DNA from: Pricia antarctica
GTDB taxonomy: Bacteria > Bacteroidota > Bacteroidia > Flavobacteriales > Flavobacteriaceae
Assembly (NCBI GenBank): GCA_011050085.1
Contig: DRGL01000043.1
Coordinates: 51,674-115,673, forward strand
Direction of reading: 5' to 3'
DNA: 64,000 nucleotides
Under the pieces are notes generated by a model, which searched no databases, had not been told where the DNA came from, and worked only from the letters and a program-made list of their open reading frames with translations. This document shows, one piece after another, positions 1-8,941 of this stretch. Position 1 is the stretch's first letter, and every line of letters starts with the position of its first letter. Made by a program: the position numbers and the translations under genes.

Positions 1-239
1 ATAGCCTCCATTAATTTGGGACTATCTTTCATACCTAATTTTTTTATTAAGTAGTTCTTTTTGACGGTTTCGAGTTCTTTTTCATCGCCGCCGGAAACCT
101 TCGAGGAATCTACATTGTAAATGGCGGGACCTAATCCTATCGCCACTTTGCTTAGAAGATCCATATCGGGTTCCTCATCAAATTTTTCTTTGATATCTAC
201 GGCATATTTTGCTACTAAATCGTCCCTTTTATTGCTCAT
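1..239 (-). CDS. DUF2853 family protein (C-terminal part outside window)
   Basis: The reverse strand reads from ATG at 239 and runs off the left edge after about 79 codons without a stop. The translation contains GLGPAIYNVDSSKVSG and, further on, VKKNYLIKKLGMKDS, which I recognise as the DUF2853 family, small soluble proteins of about 110 residues with no established function. It lies downstream of menD on the same strand; in Flavobacteriaceae this family commonly sits inside the menaquinone cluster, so co-transcription with menD is likely. The gap to the menD stop is about 35 bases. The assignment comes from recalled family sequence, not a search. Confidence 0.8.
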   Translation of the reverse strand, partial: MSNKRDDLVAKYAVDIKEKFDEEPDMDLLSKVAIGLGPAIYNVDSSKVSGGDEKELETVKKNYLIKKLGMKDSPKLMEA

Positions 240-274
240 GACACGAAAGTTTTTTATAAGTGTTTAAGTATAAA

Positions 275-2041
275 CTATTTATAAACCGAAGATATGAAAT
301 CAAAGTAACCAAGCAAAATTTTGTCATTCAAAACTCTAGGGGTGTGAATTTCGAGTAATTTTGGACTGTCAGAGACAGAATAGAAGTCGGAAAGCGCAGT
401 ATTCAACTCATTTTTATTCTCGACAGATAGATAGTCAAACCCGAACTGCTTACTCAAATGTTCGGCATCGAGTTGATGGGCAGTTTCAAAAAAACGCTGA
501 AAATTTTCTGTATCTTCCCTTCCCGGTAAAATCCTAAAAATTCCTCCCCCATTATTGTTAATAAGTATGATTCGAAAGTCGGGCCGAACATAGTTATTCC
601 ATAATCCATTGCTGTCGTAGAAAAAACTCAAGTCACCCGAAATCAATAGTGTTGGTCCATCGGCATACATTGATGAGCCGACCGCGGTCGATGTACTGCC
701 ATCGATGCCACTTGTTCCCCGATTACAAAAAACTTTTAAAGATGTCTTTAGATCTACCAGTTGAGCATAACGTACCGTTGAGCTATTTGCCAAATGCAAC
801 TGGTAATTTTCAGGAATCGCTGCGGCTGCACGCTCGAAAACATACATATCCGAAAAGGGGATACTGTCGATGTATTCCCTGCGCTTTAATTTGTAAGCCG
901 TTCGTATAGAATCCCAATAGGTAAAATAGTCACTTTTCGCTAATTGTACATGCGGCATAAACTGCTGAAAAAAGCCGTTGGCACCCATCTTAAAATGATG
1001 GTTCAGTGAAAAAAAAGTATCATAAGCCTTCAACGAATCAATGTGCCAATGGTGCCTAGGTTTATACTCCCTTAAAAATGCCTTAATCTTTTTGGAAACG
1101 ACTAGTCCCCCAAAGGTTAATAAGATTTCTGGCCTTAACTTTTCAAACAATTCTTCGCGGTTTTTACGCTTCTCTATCGGAGCTAAAATACTGTCAATAC
1201 TTGAGAAAAAATGTGAGTTATGTAAATTAGACGTTGTCTCTGTGAACACAATTACTGAGGAATCATAGGCCAAATAATTCAAAAACTGCTGTTCGACCGA
1301 ATTTGGTGGATTTACGCCTACAAGAACCATTTTCCTTGATGATGCATTCCATAATTCAGTGTAAGTCCTTATTTCCGGTATTTCAGATTCTTCCTTCTCT
1401 TCAGCGGGGACCACCAAAGGTACCGCAGCCGGTTTAAGCGCCGTGTCATAAAGCGGTTCTTCAAAGGGAACATTAATATGCACCGGTAATTTTAGCTTAA
1501 GGGCTACATTTAAGGCCATGTTCAATTCGCTGTCGTTGTGCTGTTGAATCTTTTTCTGCAAGTTGTCCTCTAAATCACCTTCGATCCATTTGGGAGCATA
1601 CTTTGCAACACTTTCCCTTGCATGGGAGATATCCTGTTGCATATGGGCCGAATATCCTATGTGCCTATGAAAAACATTATCCTGACGAATAGTCTGCCCG
1701 TCACCTACATCGATTTTATATACTGGTCTATCTGCTGATATGACCACAAGTGGAATTCCGCTATAAAATGCCTCGGCCACGGCTGGGTAATAATTTAAAA
1801 GCGCACTCCCGGAAGTACAGACGACAGCTGCAGGTTCTCGCAAATGCTGTGCGATGCCCAAGGCAAAGAAAGCCGCACTACGCTCATCGACAATACTGAA
1901 ACAGGAAAAATAGGGGTCTTCAGTGAAATCAATAGTTAAAGGGGCATTTCTGGATCCCGGTGAAATGATAATATTCTTGATCCGTTTTGCCTTGCAATGC
2001 TGTACGACCAATTGTGCCGAGGGAATACTTGAGTGTCTCAT
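275..2041 (-). CDS. menD: 2-succinyl-5-enolpyruvyl-6-hydroxy-3-cyclohexene-1-carboxylate synthase (MenD)
   Basis: ThDP-dependent enzyme joining isochorismate and 2-oxoglutarate in menaquinone synthesis. The N-terminal ThDP pyrimidine-binding region has IISPGSRNAPLTI and the ERSAAFFALGIA segment, which includes the conserved Glu. The C-terminal diphosphate-binding region reads GDLSFFYDSNGLWNN followed by NNNGGGIFRILPG. From the start chosen here it is 588 residues, usual for MenD. The frame opens further upstream at 2068, but the ATG at 2041 (MRHSSIPSAQ) begins where family members begin. A TATTTTTG box lies only six bases before this ATG, so the leader would be very short if that box is the -7 element. 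It follows menF on the same strand after a 433-base gap. Confidence 0.93.
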   Translation of the reverse strand: MRHSSIPSAQLVVQHCKAKRIKNIIISPGSRNAPLTIDFTEDPYFSCFSIVDERSAAFFALGIAQHLREPAAVVCTSGSALLNYYPAVAEAFYSGIPLVVISADRPVYKIDVGDGQTIRQDNVFHRHIGYSAHMQQDISHARESVAKYAPKWIEGDLEDNLQKKIQQHNDSELNMALNVALKLKLPVHINVPFEEPLYDTALKPAAVPLVVPAEEKEESEIPEIRTYTELWNASSRKMVLVGVNPPNSVEQQFLNYLAYDSSVIVFTETTSNLHNSHFFSSIDSILAPIEKRKNREELFEKLRPEILLTFGGLVVSKKIKAFLREYKPRHHWHIDSLKAYDTFFSLNHHFKMGANGFFQQFMPHVQLAKSDYFTYWDSIRTAYKLKRREYIDSIPFSDMYVFERAAAAIPENYQLHLANSSTVRYAQLVDLKTSLKVFCNRGTSGIDGSTSTAVGSSMYADGPTLLISGDLSFFYDSNGLWNNYVRPDFRIILINNNGGGIFRILPGREDTENFQRFFETAHQLDAEHLSKQFGFDYLSVENKNELNTALSDFYSVSDSPKLLEIHTPRVLNDKILLGYFDFISSVYK

Positions 2042-2474
2042 TGACTGCAAAAATACGATGCTATACAATGAAAGGTATTACTGAAGTTTAGATTTCTTTT
2101 TTTGGTCCTTCGGAATTTTACAGTGTACATCGATACGCTTAGCTAGCTACCCGATTATCAAAAAAACGGGGTTACTAACAAAGAATTTTTATAATAAGTT
2201 GCTGATTATAAATTTGCTTGGTTTTCTTAACGTCAATACCCCCCCCTACATAATTTTTGCGGAAACGATTAGGGTTTGTTTTGCATTCGAATTGATTTAT
2301 CGATTAGGGAATGTCTTACCAGCTTACTCCTCTCAACGATAATGCTATTTACAACTTAGCTTTTACGGGAAATTTGTTGTACTACCAAGAGTCTTAATAA
2401 GTATGAAAAGTTACAGAACTTTGTATCCGTCATTCCACAACTTTTGAATAAAACGCAAAACGAATGAAGTTGAC
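2042..2474. other. menF-menD intergenic region, no gene seen
   Basis: About 430 bases without a credible reading frame on either strand. It is AT-rich, holds a run of eight C at 2239-2246, and ends with a TATTTTTG box next to the menD start. I see no hairpin terminator and no RNA gene. The length is unusual for two genes of the same pathway on one strand, so menD probably has its own promoter here. Confidence 0.5.
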
Positions 2475-3581
2475 CTAATTATCTAAAATGGATAACATGG
2501 TTTCACTCTTCGCTACAGTCTCCTCCCACTCTCGTTCCGGGTTGGAATCTTTTGTAATTCCCCCACCTACATACAAAAAGGCTTTATCATTTTTAAGTTG
2601 CATACAACGTAAATTGACATAAAGGGTTGTGGTTGATGAAATGGCACGGTAGGCTTGGTTCTCTTGATTTTTTCGACGGGCACTCCTTTGCTTTTCAGTC
2701 TTTAGATTCAGTTCACCTAAAAAGCCCGTATAATATTCACGATCGTAATTCTCGTAGTTTGTAATGAAGTCCCTTGCATTTGCCTTGGGCATACCACAAA
2801 CGGCCGGGGTGGGGTGCAGGGCCTTTACAATATCTTTTACATTATCTTTTGAAACAACTCCTGTAATTTTAGTTCGTAAATGCAAAAGATTACCCGCACG
2901 AACTGTTTCGGTATCTGTTTTTTCAAGCTTGTCGACCAACCCCTTAAGAGCATTTACAATGTAATTCGTGACTAGTTGCTGTTCCTCAAGTTCTTTATTT
3001 CCCCATTCTACATAATCTTTTCCGGTAAATTTCTGAGTTCCAGCAAGAGACATTGTGGTGAGCTGTCGGTTTTTAAGCAGTATTAAAATTTCAGGAGTAG
3101 CTCCCAACCAAAGTCCCACTTTCGGATGGTACCATAAGTAACACAGCGCATTGGGATAACTAACTAAAAGTTTCTTGAACAAATCTATTGGCAAGAGGTC
3201 CGAACCAGTTTCGATGCGTCTAGATAGCACCACTTTTTCAATGGAGCCCTTTTCAATTTCATCCATACCCCGTTTAATAAGATGTAGATGTGCGTCCCTT
3301 TTTTCTTGGTCAACTGTTTCTCGAAGGCTATTCGGTTCTAAAGTATTAAATGGAAGTTCACTAGCAGGAATCTCCACAATCGTATCAGGCTTAAGCAAAA
3401 CGGTCGGTTGTTCTTCAGCAAAGGGAGCGAAAACAAATCCCGTTTCGGTGTAGGTTTCTAGAGAATGAAGTTGGTCATCATTTTGAAAAATTGCTTTGAC
3501 CGTTACTTCGTTCGGCTTTCGGTATGCCACGAAAGGAAGTTGTTTACTGAAATGCGTAGTTATGCGTTCAAGAAAATCCAA
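2475..3581 (-). CDS. menF: Isochorismate synthase (chorismate-binding enzyme)
   Basis: Converts chorismate to isochorismate, the committing step to menaquinone. The C-terminal two thirds show the chorismate-binding fold: GSIEKVVLSRRIE, LWLGATPEILI, the TMSLAGTQ segment, HPTPAVCGMPK and the FLGEL region near the end. The 368-residue length fits a MenF/EntC-type protein rather than the longer anthranilate synthases. The hotdog thioesterase gene immediately upstream ends seven bases before this start, which implies one transcript. MenD, the next pathway enzyme, lies downstream on the same strand, so MenF is a better assignment than a siderophore EntC. Confidence 0.9.
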   Translation of the reverse strand: MDFLERITTHFSKQLPFVAYRKPNEVTVKAIFQNDDQLHSLETYTETGFVFAPFAEEQPTVLLKPDTIVEIPASELPFNTLEPNSLRETVDQEKRDAHLHLIKRGMDEIEKGSIEKVVLSRRIETGSDLLPIDLFKKLLVSYPNALCYLWYHPKVGLWLGATPEILILLKNRQLTTMSLAGTQKFTGKDYVEWGNKELEEQQLVTNYIVNALKGLVDKLEKTDTETVRAGNLLHLRTKITGVVSKDNVKDIVKALHPTPAVCGMPKANARDFITNYENYDREYYTGFLGELNLKTEKQRSARRKNQENQAYRAISSTTTLYVNLRCMQLKNDKAFLYVGGGITKDSNPEREWEETVAKSETMLSILDN

Positions 3582-3588
3582 TGGTATC

Positions 3589-4011
3589 CTATTTTTTGGG
3601 GAGCGCTATGGTAGTCAGTTTACAAACTGAAATCAACTTTTCTTCGGCGTCGGTAATCTTGATATCCCATAGCTGCGTGGTCCGGCCTTTATGAAGTATT
3701 CTAGCGGTAGCAAAAACCTCGCCCTTACGGATACTTTTCACGTGGTTAGCGGAAATCTCAATACCTCTAATGGCAAACTGCTGTGCGTCAAGAAAGATAT
3801 ATGAAGCCATACTACCGACACTTTCAGCTAGTGCCACCATAGCGCCTCCGTGCAATACACCGTCAGGTTGATGTACCCTTTTATTTACGGGCATTTTACC
3901 GGTAAGAAAATCTTCCCCAACGTCGACATATTCAATCTGAAGGGTTTCCATCAACGTATTTTTGGAGGATGCGTTGCAAACCTTGAGAATTTTGTCTTTG
4001 TAGTCATCCAT
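3589..4011 (-). CDS. PaaI-type hotdog thioesterase, likely 1,4-dihydroxy-2-naphthoyl-CoA hydrolase
   Basis: A 140-residue single hotdog domain. The motif region HQPDGVLHGGAMVALAESVG carries the HGG turn and the catalytic Glu typical of the PaaI/DHNA-CoA thioesterase group. DHNA-CoA hydrolysis is the MenI step of menaquinone synthesis. The assignment to that substrate is inferred from the gene being first in a transcript with menF (seven-base gap) and close to menD; the fold alone would also allow other aryl- or acyl-CoA thioesters. ATG at 4011 is the natural start. The gene diverges from the serine hydrolase at 4127. Confidence 0.82.
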   Translation of the reverse strand: MDDYKDKILKVCNASSKNTLMETLQIEYVDVGEDFLTGKMPVNKRVHQPDGVLHGGAMVALAESVGSMASYIFLDAQQFAIRGIEISANHVKSIRKGEVFATARILHKGRTTQLWDIKITDAEEKLISVCKLTTIALPKK

Positions 4012-4126
4012 ATCCTGTATTTTTGGTCTTTTGTCGATGCCTTCTTAATTTTATGCGCTTTTGAACGAGTACAACCAGCATCCAAAATTAATCATACTAC
4101 CGCAAAATCGACTTCCTTTAAAGTAA

Positions 4127-4780
4127 ATGTTTATGACTCCTTCCGAAAATACCGTTACCTACACCTCCACTAATTCGTATACTACCCTAAATACGTTTAC
4201 GGATACCACTAAAAATGTGTGGATTGTTTTACATGGAATTGGCTACTTGAGCCGATATTTTCTCAAATATTTCGACGGACTCTCCTCTGACGAAAACTAT
4301 ATCATTGCCCCACAGGCACCCTCAAAATATTATCTAAACACAACCTACACCCATGTCGGCGCAAGTTGGTTGACGAAAGAAGATACCGAACGTGAAACCG
4401 AAAATGTGATGGCGTATTTAGATGCGGTTATGACGATGGAAAATCTCCCTGAAAATTGCAATTATATTATTCTTGGATTTTCACAGGGCGTTTCAATCGC
4501 CACACGATGGGTAGCGAAACGTAAGATCAAATGCGATCAATTGGTATTGTACGCCGGTGGCATCCCCAACGAACTTCATGCTTCAGATTTCGAATATTTA
4601 ATTAAAAATGAAACCAAAATAAGCATTCTCGTGGGCGATAAAGATGAGTATCTCAACGAAGAGCGGCGAAAAACGGAGATGCTAAAAATCGATAACCTTT
4701 TCGGCGCAAAAGCGGAACTGATGATTTTTGACGGAACCCACGAAATGAAAAGGGATTTGATAAATGCTTTGGTAACGTAA
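4127..4780 (+). CDS. Alpha/beta hydrolase of the carboxylesterase/phospholipase family
   Basis: Cytoplasmic esterase-like protein of 217 residues without a signal peptide. The nucleophile elbow is GFSQG with Ser119. The likely acid is the Asp in GDKDEYL and the base the His in FDGTHEM, completing a triad in the expected order. An oxyanion-hole segment, VLHGIG, lies near residue 36. This matches the AB hydrolase 2 group (acyl-protein thioesterase/carboxylesterase). A second ATG six bases downstream (MTPSENTV) is an equally possible start. The substrate is unknown. The gene stands alone between two minus-strand clusters and converges on the hydroxyproline operon, whose stop is 26 bases past its own. 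Confidence 0.78.
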   Translation: MFMTPSENTVTYTSTNSYTTLNTFTDTTKNVWIVLHGIGYLSRYFLKYFDGLSSDENYIIAPQAPSKYYLNTTYTHVGASWLTKEDTERETENVMAYLDAVMTMENLPENCNYIILGFSQGVSIATRWVAKRKIKCDQLVLYAGGIPNELHASDFEYLIKNETKISILVGDKDEYLNEERRKTEMLKIDNLFGAKAELMIFDGTHEMKRDLINALVT

Positions 4781-4806
4781 ACAAGGTTTAGAAACTATAA
4801 TCATTA

Positions 4807-6054
4807 TTAAAATCGGCGTTCAGGAGCAAAGGCGGAAATATCCATCGAAGTTTTCTTACCATCAATAATTTCCGAAACCAATTTGCCGGTAGCTGGCCCA
4901 AGGCTCCAACCCATCATGGCGTGACCTGTTGCAAAGGTCAGGTTTTTTAAATCCCTTGATTTGCCGATATAGGGAAGTCCGTCAGGCGATACGGGGCGCA
5001 TACCGGTTTTGGCATCGGCTATTTCTTCTTGCGTTATTTCCAGTTCAGGATAGAATTTTTTAGCCCCATTTGCGATTGCCAAGACCCGTTCTTTTCGAAT
5101 CGTATTATTAATACCCGAGAATTCCATCGTTCCGGCGAAACGGGTGAAATCACGCATCGGGGTTACCGCCATACTGGCTTCCATTAGAATAGCGGGCATC
5201 GTTATGCCTGTAGGCCGTGAGACGTTTATACGATATCCTTTTCCTGCTTGCAATGAAAGTTTGATGTTCAATTTCTTGGAAAGCATACCGCTCCAAGATC
5301 CTGCGGCCAATATAATTTCGTCTGCCGAATACGTTCCTTTAGAGGTTTTCACTTCATTAATCCTTTCGTTCATCACTGACAGATCGAGTACTTCCTCATT
5401 TATGTTTACTTGAACACCGGTACTTTTTAGGTACGCCAACAACTTGGGCATTAGTTCCGTTGGGGAGGTGTGGCCATCGCATTCATAATGAATGGCTCCC
5501 TTTGCATCAATTTTTATATTAGGCTCTATGGCTCCTAATTCAGATTGGTTCAGCTCGGAAACTTCCAGCCCCAAAAAACTGGCTTTTTCCGCTACTTCCA
5601 TTTCGTGGTCAAAAGATTCGTCCGTTTTATAGATCATTAAAAGGCCTTTGCGTTCTAAATGAAAGTCTCCTAAATCGCCGGAATCCTTTATATCCTTGAA
5701 TAACTCGCGGCTCATGATATTGATATCCTTTATAACAGGAATCGCTTTTTCTACTTTCGCGGTGGTCGACGATTTATGAAAATACCACGTCCATTTTAGA
5801 AAATCAATATCTAAGCGTGGTTTAACGTAGAAGGGACTTGCGGAGTTAAACATCCACTTTATGCCCTGTGCCATTTTTCCAGGGGAAGCCATGGGCACGA
5901 TATGGCTTGGCGTGATATAACCGGCATTAACAAAGGATGCACCCGAGGTGATATCGGACTTGTCGATAACCGTGACTTGATGCCCCTCCTTTTGCAAAAA
6001 ATAAGCGGAGCTTAATCCTACAATGCCTCCACCGATTATAAGTATATTTTTCAA
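4807..6054 (-). CDS. FAD-dependent D-amino-acid oxidoreductase (DadA family), likely D-hydroxyproline dehydrogenase
   Basis: A 415-residue DAO/DadA-fold flavoprotein. The N-terminus NILIIGGGIVGLSSAYFLQ is the FAD-binding Rossmann GxGxxG, and the C-terminus has TGMRPVSPDGLPYIG and ATGHAMMGWSLGPATGKL, typical of D-amino-acid dehydrogenases. In this operon the expected reaction is oxidation of cis-4-hydroxy-D-proline to 1-pyrroline-4-hydroxy-2-carboxylate, with electrons passing to the respiratory chain. It is the last gene of the operon, 97 bases after the epimerase that would supply its substrate. D-proline or other D-amino acids are alternative substrates; the pathway role is inferred from context. 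Confidence 0.88.
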   Translation of the reverse strand: MKNILIIGGGIVGLSSAYFLQKEGHQVTVIDKSDITSGASFVNAGYITPSHIVPMASPGKMAQGIKWMFNSASPFYVKPRLDIDFLKWTWYFHKSSTTAKVEKAIPVIKDINIMSRELFKDIKDSGDLGDFHLERKGLLMIYKTDESFDHEMEVAEKASFLGLEVSELNQSELGAIEPNIKIDAKGAIHYECDGHTSPTELMPKLLAYLKSTGVQVNINEEVLDLSVMNERINEVKTSKGTYSADEIILAAGSWSGMLSKKLNIKLSLQAGKGYRINVSRPTGITMPAILMEASMAVTPMRDFTRFAGTMEFSGINNTIRKERVLAIANGAKKFYPELEITQEEIADAKTGMRPVSPDGLPYIGKSRDLKNLTFATGHAMMGWSLGPATGKLVSEIIDGKKTSMDISAFAPERRF

Positions 6055-6151
6055 TGGTTATTTTTTTATAGTTTAAGATATTCTAGATATCCTTTCTGAA
6101 ATAAATGCTCTTGTCCGCTACCTGAAAAACCGCGTCACAATCGGGATGGCA

Positions 6152-7159
6152 TCAAATTACTTGAAATCCGTGCGCATACGGATCATCATCATCAATTGTA
6201 ATGGTATTGTGTCCGTAAATTTTTGCCCAGCCTTGGATACTCGGAACAATTGCCGGCCTTCCTGCCAGAATGGTCTCCTCTTCTACCCTACCGATAAATT
6301 GCGAACCGATAAAGCTCTCGTGGATAAATTCGTCTCCTAATTTGAGTTTTCCCTTCGCATGCCACTGTGCCATTCGAGCAGATGTACCAGTGCCACAAGG
6401 AGAACGATCTATAGCCTTATCACCGTAAAAAACTGCGTTTCGCGCCGTGGCCAATGGTGAAATCGGGATGCCCGACCACATCAAATGGCTAACATCGCGA
6501 ATAGTTTCATCTTCAGGATGAATGAACATATTGGGATATTTTCGATTAATTTTTTCTCGGATTTCTTGACTAAAGTGTACTAATCGCCCTGCGGAATAGT
6601 GATTTAGTCCTGAAAAGTTCGTTTGAATATCTAGTATAGCGTAATAGTTGCCCCCATAGGCGACATCAAAAACCAGCTCTCCAAGATCAGAGCTTTCTAT
6701 CGAAAGTTCCGTTGCCGCCAAATACGATTTTACATTGGTGAGTTTGACCCATTCCACTTTTTTCCCTGCCATCTTATAATTAATCTGTACAAGTCCGGCA
6801 GGAGTTTCCATTCGAATTTTTCCCTTAATCTTTGGTTTTAAGAGGCCTTCTTCAATTCCGATGGTGATGGCACCGATCGTACCGTGCCCGCACATGGGTA
6901 AACATCCACTCGTTTCAATAAAAAGGATGCCGAAATCATTCTCGGGATTGGAGGGCGGATAGAAAATGCTACCGCTCATCATGTCATGGCCCCTAGGCTC
7001 GAACATTAATCCCTTCCGGATCCAGTCATATTCCTTCAAAAAATGCTGTCTTTTTTCACTCATGTCGGCACCCTTCAGTTCGGGACCGCCCTGTGAAACA
7101 ACGCGTACCGGATTACCGGCCGTATGGGCATCGATACAAACAAAAGTATTGTGTGGCAT
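6152..7159 (-). CDS. 4-hydroxyproline 2-epimerase
   Basis: Member of the proline racemase family, 335 residues. Both catalytic cysteines are present: Cys90 in CLPMCGHGTIG and Cys255 in DRSPCGTGTSAR. In this family a Cys/Cys pair marks racemases and epimerases, whereas trans-3-hydroxyproline dehydratases have Thr at the second position. With the neighbouring deaminase, semialdehyde dehydrogenase and flavoprotein, the reaction is inversion of trans-4-hydroxy-L-proline to cis-4-hydroxy-D-proline, the entry step of the pathway. The protein is cytoplasmic with no signal sequence. It starts 44 bases after the DUF885 gene, within the same minus-strand operon. Confidence 0.92.
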   Translation of the reverse strand: MPHNTFVCIDAHTAGNPVRVVSQGGPELKGADMSEKRQHFLKEYDWIRKGLMFEPRGHDMMSGSIFYPPSNPENDFGILFIETSGCLPMCGHGTIGAITIGIEEGLLKPKIKGKIRMETPAGLVQINYKMAGKKVEWVKLTNVKSYLAATELSIESSDLGELVFDVAYGGNYYAILDIQTNFSGLNHYSAGRLVHFSQEIREKINRKYPNMFIHPEDETIRDVSHLMWSGIPISPLATARNAVFYGDKAIDRSPCGTGTSARMAQWHAKGKLKLGDEFIHESFIGSQFIGRVEEETILAGRPAIVPSIQGWAKIYGHNTITIDDDDPYAHGFQVI

Positions 7160-7203
7160 GTAGCTGTTTTATAACGATTCGAAATTATGGTATCTGTTTC
7201 TGC

Positions 7204-8937
7204 TCATTTTACGGAGGTAATGTAGGCATCTATACGTCGCTCTAAAATTGGCAGGGTGACCGTTCCCTGTTCTAAAATAATCTCGTGGAACTGGCGAATA
7301 TCGAATTTTGCACCTAGCGCTTCCTTGGCCCGCTTACGCAACTCTCGGATTTTCAACTCCCCAATTTTATAGGATATGGCCTGACCCGGCCACGCAATGT
7401 AACGGTCTGTCTCTGTATTCACCTCGTGTTCCGAAAGTGCCGTATTTGAAAGCATATATTCTAAGACCTGTTCCCGTGTCCAGCTTTTTGCATGTATTCC
7501 GGTATCGACTACTAGACGGCAGGCACGCCACATTTCATAGGTAAGTCTACCAAACTGTTCATATGGGGTTCTATATAGTCCGAAATCGTTCGCCAAAAAT
7601 TCGGTATACAATGCCCATCCTTCGCCGTAAGCCGACAGGTAAAGATCTTTGCGGAATTGTGGTATGCTATCTCCCAGTTCCATGGTCAACGAGCCTTGCA
7701 GATGATGGCCGGGAACCGCCTCATGGGCTGTTAATGCCGGTAAGGTGTACAATGGCCGACTATCTAATTTATAGGTATTGACTAGATAATGACCGGATTC
7801 CGTTTCGTTTGTAGGACCGGAATAACGCCCACCTGTATATTTCGGAGCGATAGCATCGGGTACTTTTATTACGCCATAGGGCCTTCGGGGAAGTGTTTTA
7901 AAAAACTTGGGCAATTCACCATCTATACGCTTCGCAATATCGCGCGCCTCTTTTAGCAAGTCCTCACCAGAAGTGGCATAAAACTGTCGATCGGTACGTA
8001 GAAATGTTAAGAAATCGGCAAAGCTACCTTGAAAACCTACCTGCTTAACAATGCTATCCATTTCAGATTTTATGCGGGCTACTTCCGCTAATCCAATGTT
8101 ATGTATGTCATCAGCGGTGTATTCACTGGTAGTGGTGTAATAATTAATCCGATTTTGATAAAATACTTTACCATTGGGCGTTTCCGAAATACCCAAACTT
8201 TTACGGGTTTTAGGGATATATTCGGTTTCGAAAAAGCTTTTTATCTTCTTAAAAGATGGGACGACACTTTCTTGAATAGCTGTTTTTGCAGCCGCTAAGA
8301 CGGAATCTTTCTGGGTTGGAGAGATAGCATCCGGTAATTTATCAAAAGGAGCATAAAAATCACTTTTCGAGAAATCGGATACAATGTGATTATTATAAGT
8401 GGACTCGTACCCCTGAAAAATAATCTTAGGTTGTGAAATCCCTTTTTTCAATCCCTCCCGAATGAAAACTAGCTGTTGATCCACATAACGGGGAATAGCG
8501 TTCAGTATATTCAAGTAATCTTTGGCGTCGGCATAATTCAGAATGGGTTTGATGCGATAGTTTAAATCGAGGTGAAAGCATTGGTCGGCCTGAATCGGGT
8601 TCAGGTGCATCCCGTAAGTATACTCATCCACTCTGTTTTGAAGGATGAATCGCATCAGCTCAAAAGAAATCGCTTCGGTATCGGAGAGGCTATCAGAGGG
8701 TAAAGAATCTATTCGTTTCAACTGACTTTTGGCAAATTCCGCCTTTTCCATCTCCCAATCTGCCTCATAGTTCCCTAAAGGATAAGCTTTACTATTATAG
8801 GGTTCGAAGTTCTCTACCTTCTCTATGATGGATGCCAGTTTATCAGAAGTAGTTTTACCATTCTGGGCAATCAAGGAAAAGGATGAAAAAATCGTACAAA
8901 ATAAAGCAAGCTTAACTCCTAAAGGATGTATGCGCAT
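7204..8937 (-). CDS. Exported DUF885 zinc peptidase-like protein
   Basis: A 577-residue protein with an N-terminal signal peptide (hydrophobic stretch about residues 8-24, ending near SLIAQ). The C-terminal half carries HEAVPGHHLQ, a zincin-type HExxxGHH site conserved in DUF885, followed by YGEGWALYTE, which supplies a further conserved Glu. Family members are thought to be metallopeptidases, mostly uncharacterised. It lies inside the hydroxyproline operon, starting four bases after the dehydrogenase stop. That tight spacing suggests it releases hydroxyproline from peptides in the periplasm; the substrate is an inference. Confidence 0.88.
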   Translation of the reverse strand: MRIHPLGVKLALFCTIFSSFSLIAQNGKTTSDKLASIIEKVENFEPYNSKAYPLGNYEADWEMEKAEFAKSQLKRIDSLPSDSLSDTEAISFELMRFILQNRVDEYTYGMHLNPIQADQCFHLDLNYRIKPILNYADAKDYLNILNAIPRYVDQQLVFIREGLKKGISQPKIIFQGYESTYNNHIVSDFSKSDFYAPFDKLPDAISPTQKDSVLAAAKTAIQESVVPSFKKIKSFFETEYIPKTRKSLGISETPNGKVFYQNRINYYTTTSEYTADDIHNIGLAEVARIKSEMDSIVKQVGFQGSFADFLTFLRTDRQFYATSGEDLLKEARDIAKRIDGELPKFFKTLPRRPYGVIKVPDAIAPKYTGGRYSGPTNETESGHYLVNTYKLDSRPLYTLPALTAHEAVPGHHLQGSLTMELGDSIPQFRKDLYLSAYGEGWALYTEFLANDFGLYRTPYEQFGRLTYEMWRACRLVVDTGIHAKSWTREQVLEYMLSNTALSEHEVNTETDRYIAWPGQAISYKIGELKIRELRKRAKEALGAKFDIRQFHEIILEQGTVTLPILERRIDAYITSVK

Positions 8938-8941
8938 ACCC

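Noticed and set aside
6152..7159. Trans-3-hydroxyproline dehydratase as an alternative to the epimerase
   Set aside because: The second catalytic position is Cys255, not Thr, and the downstream enzymes match the 4-hydroxyproline route.
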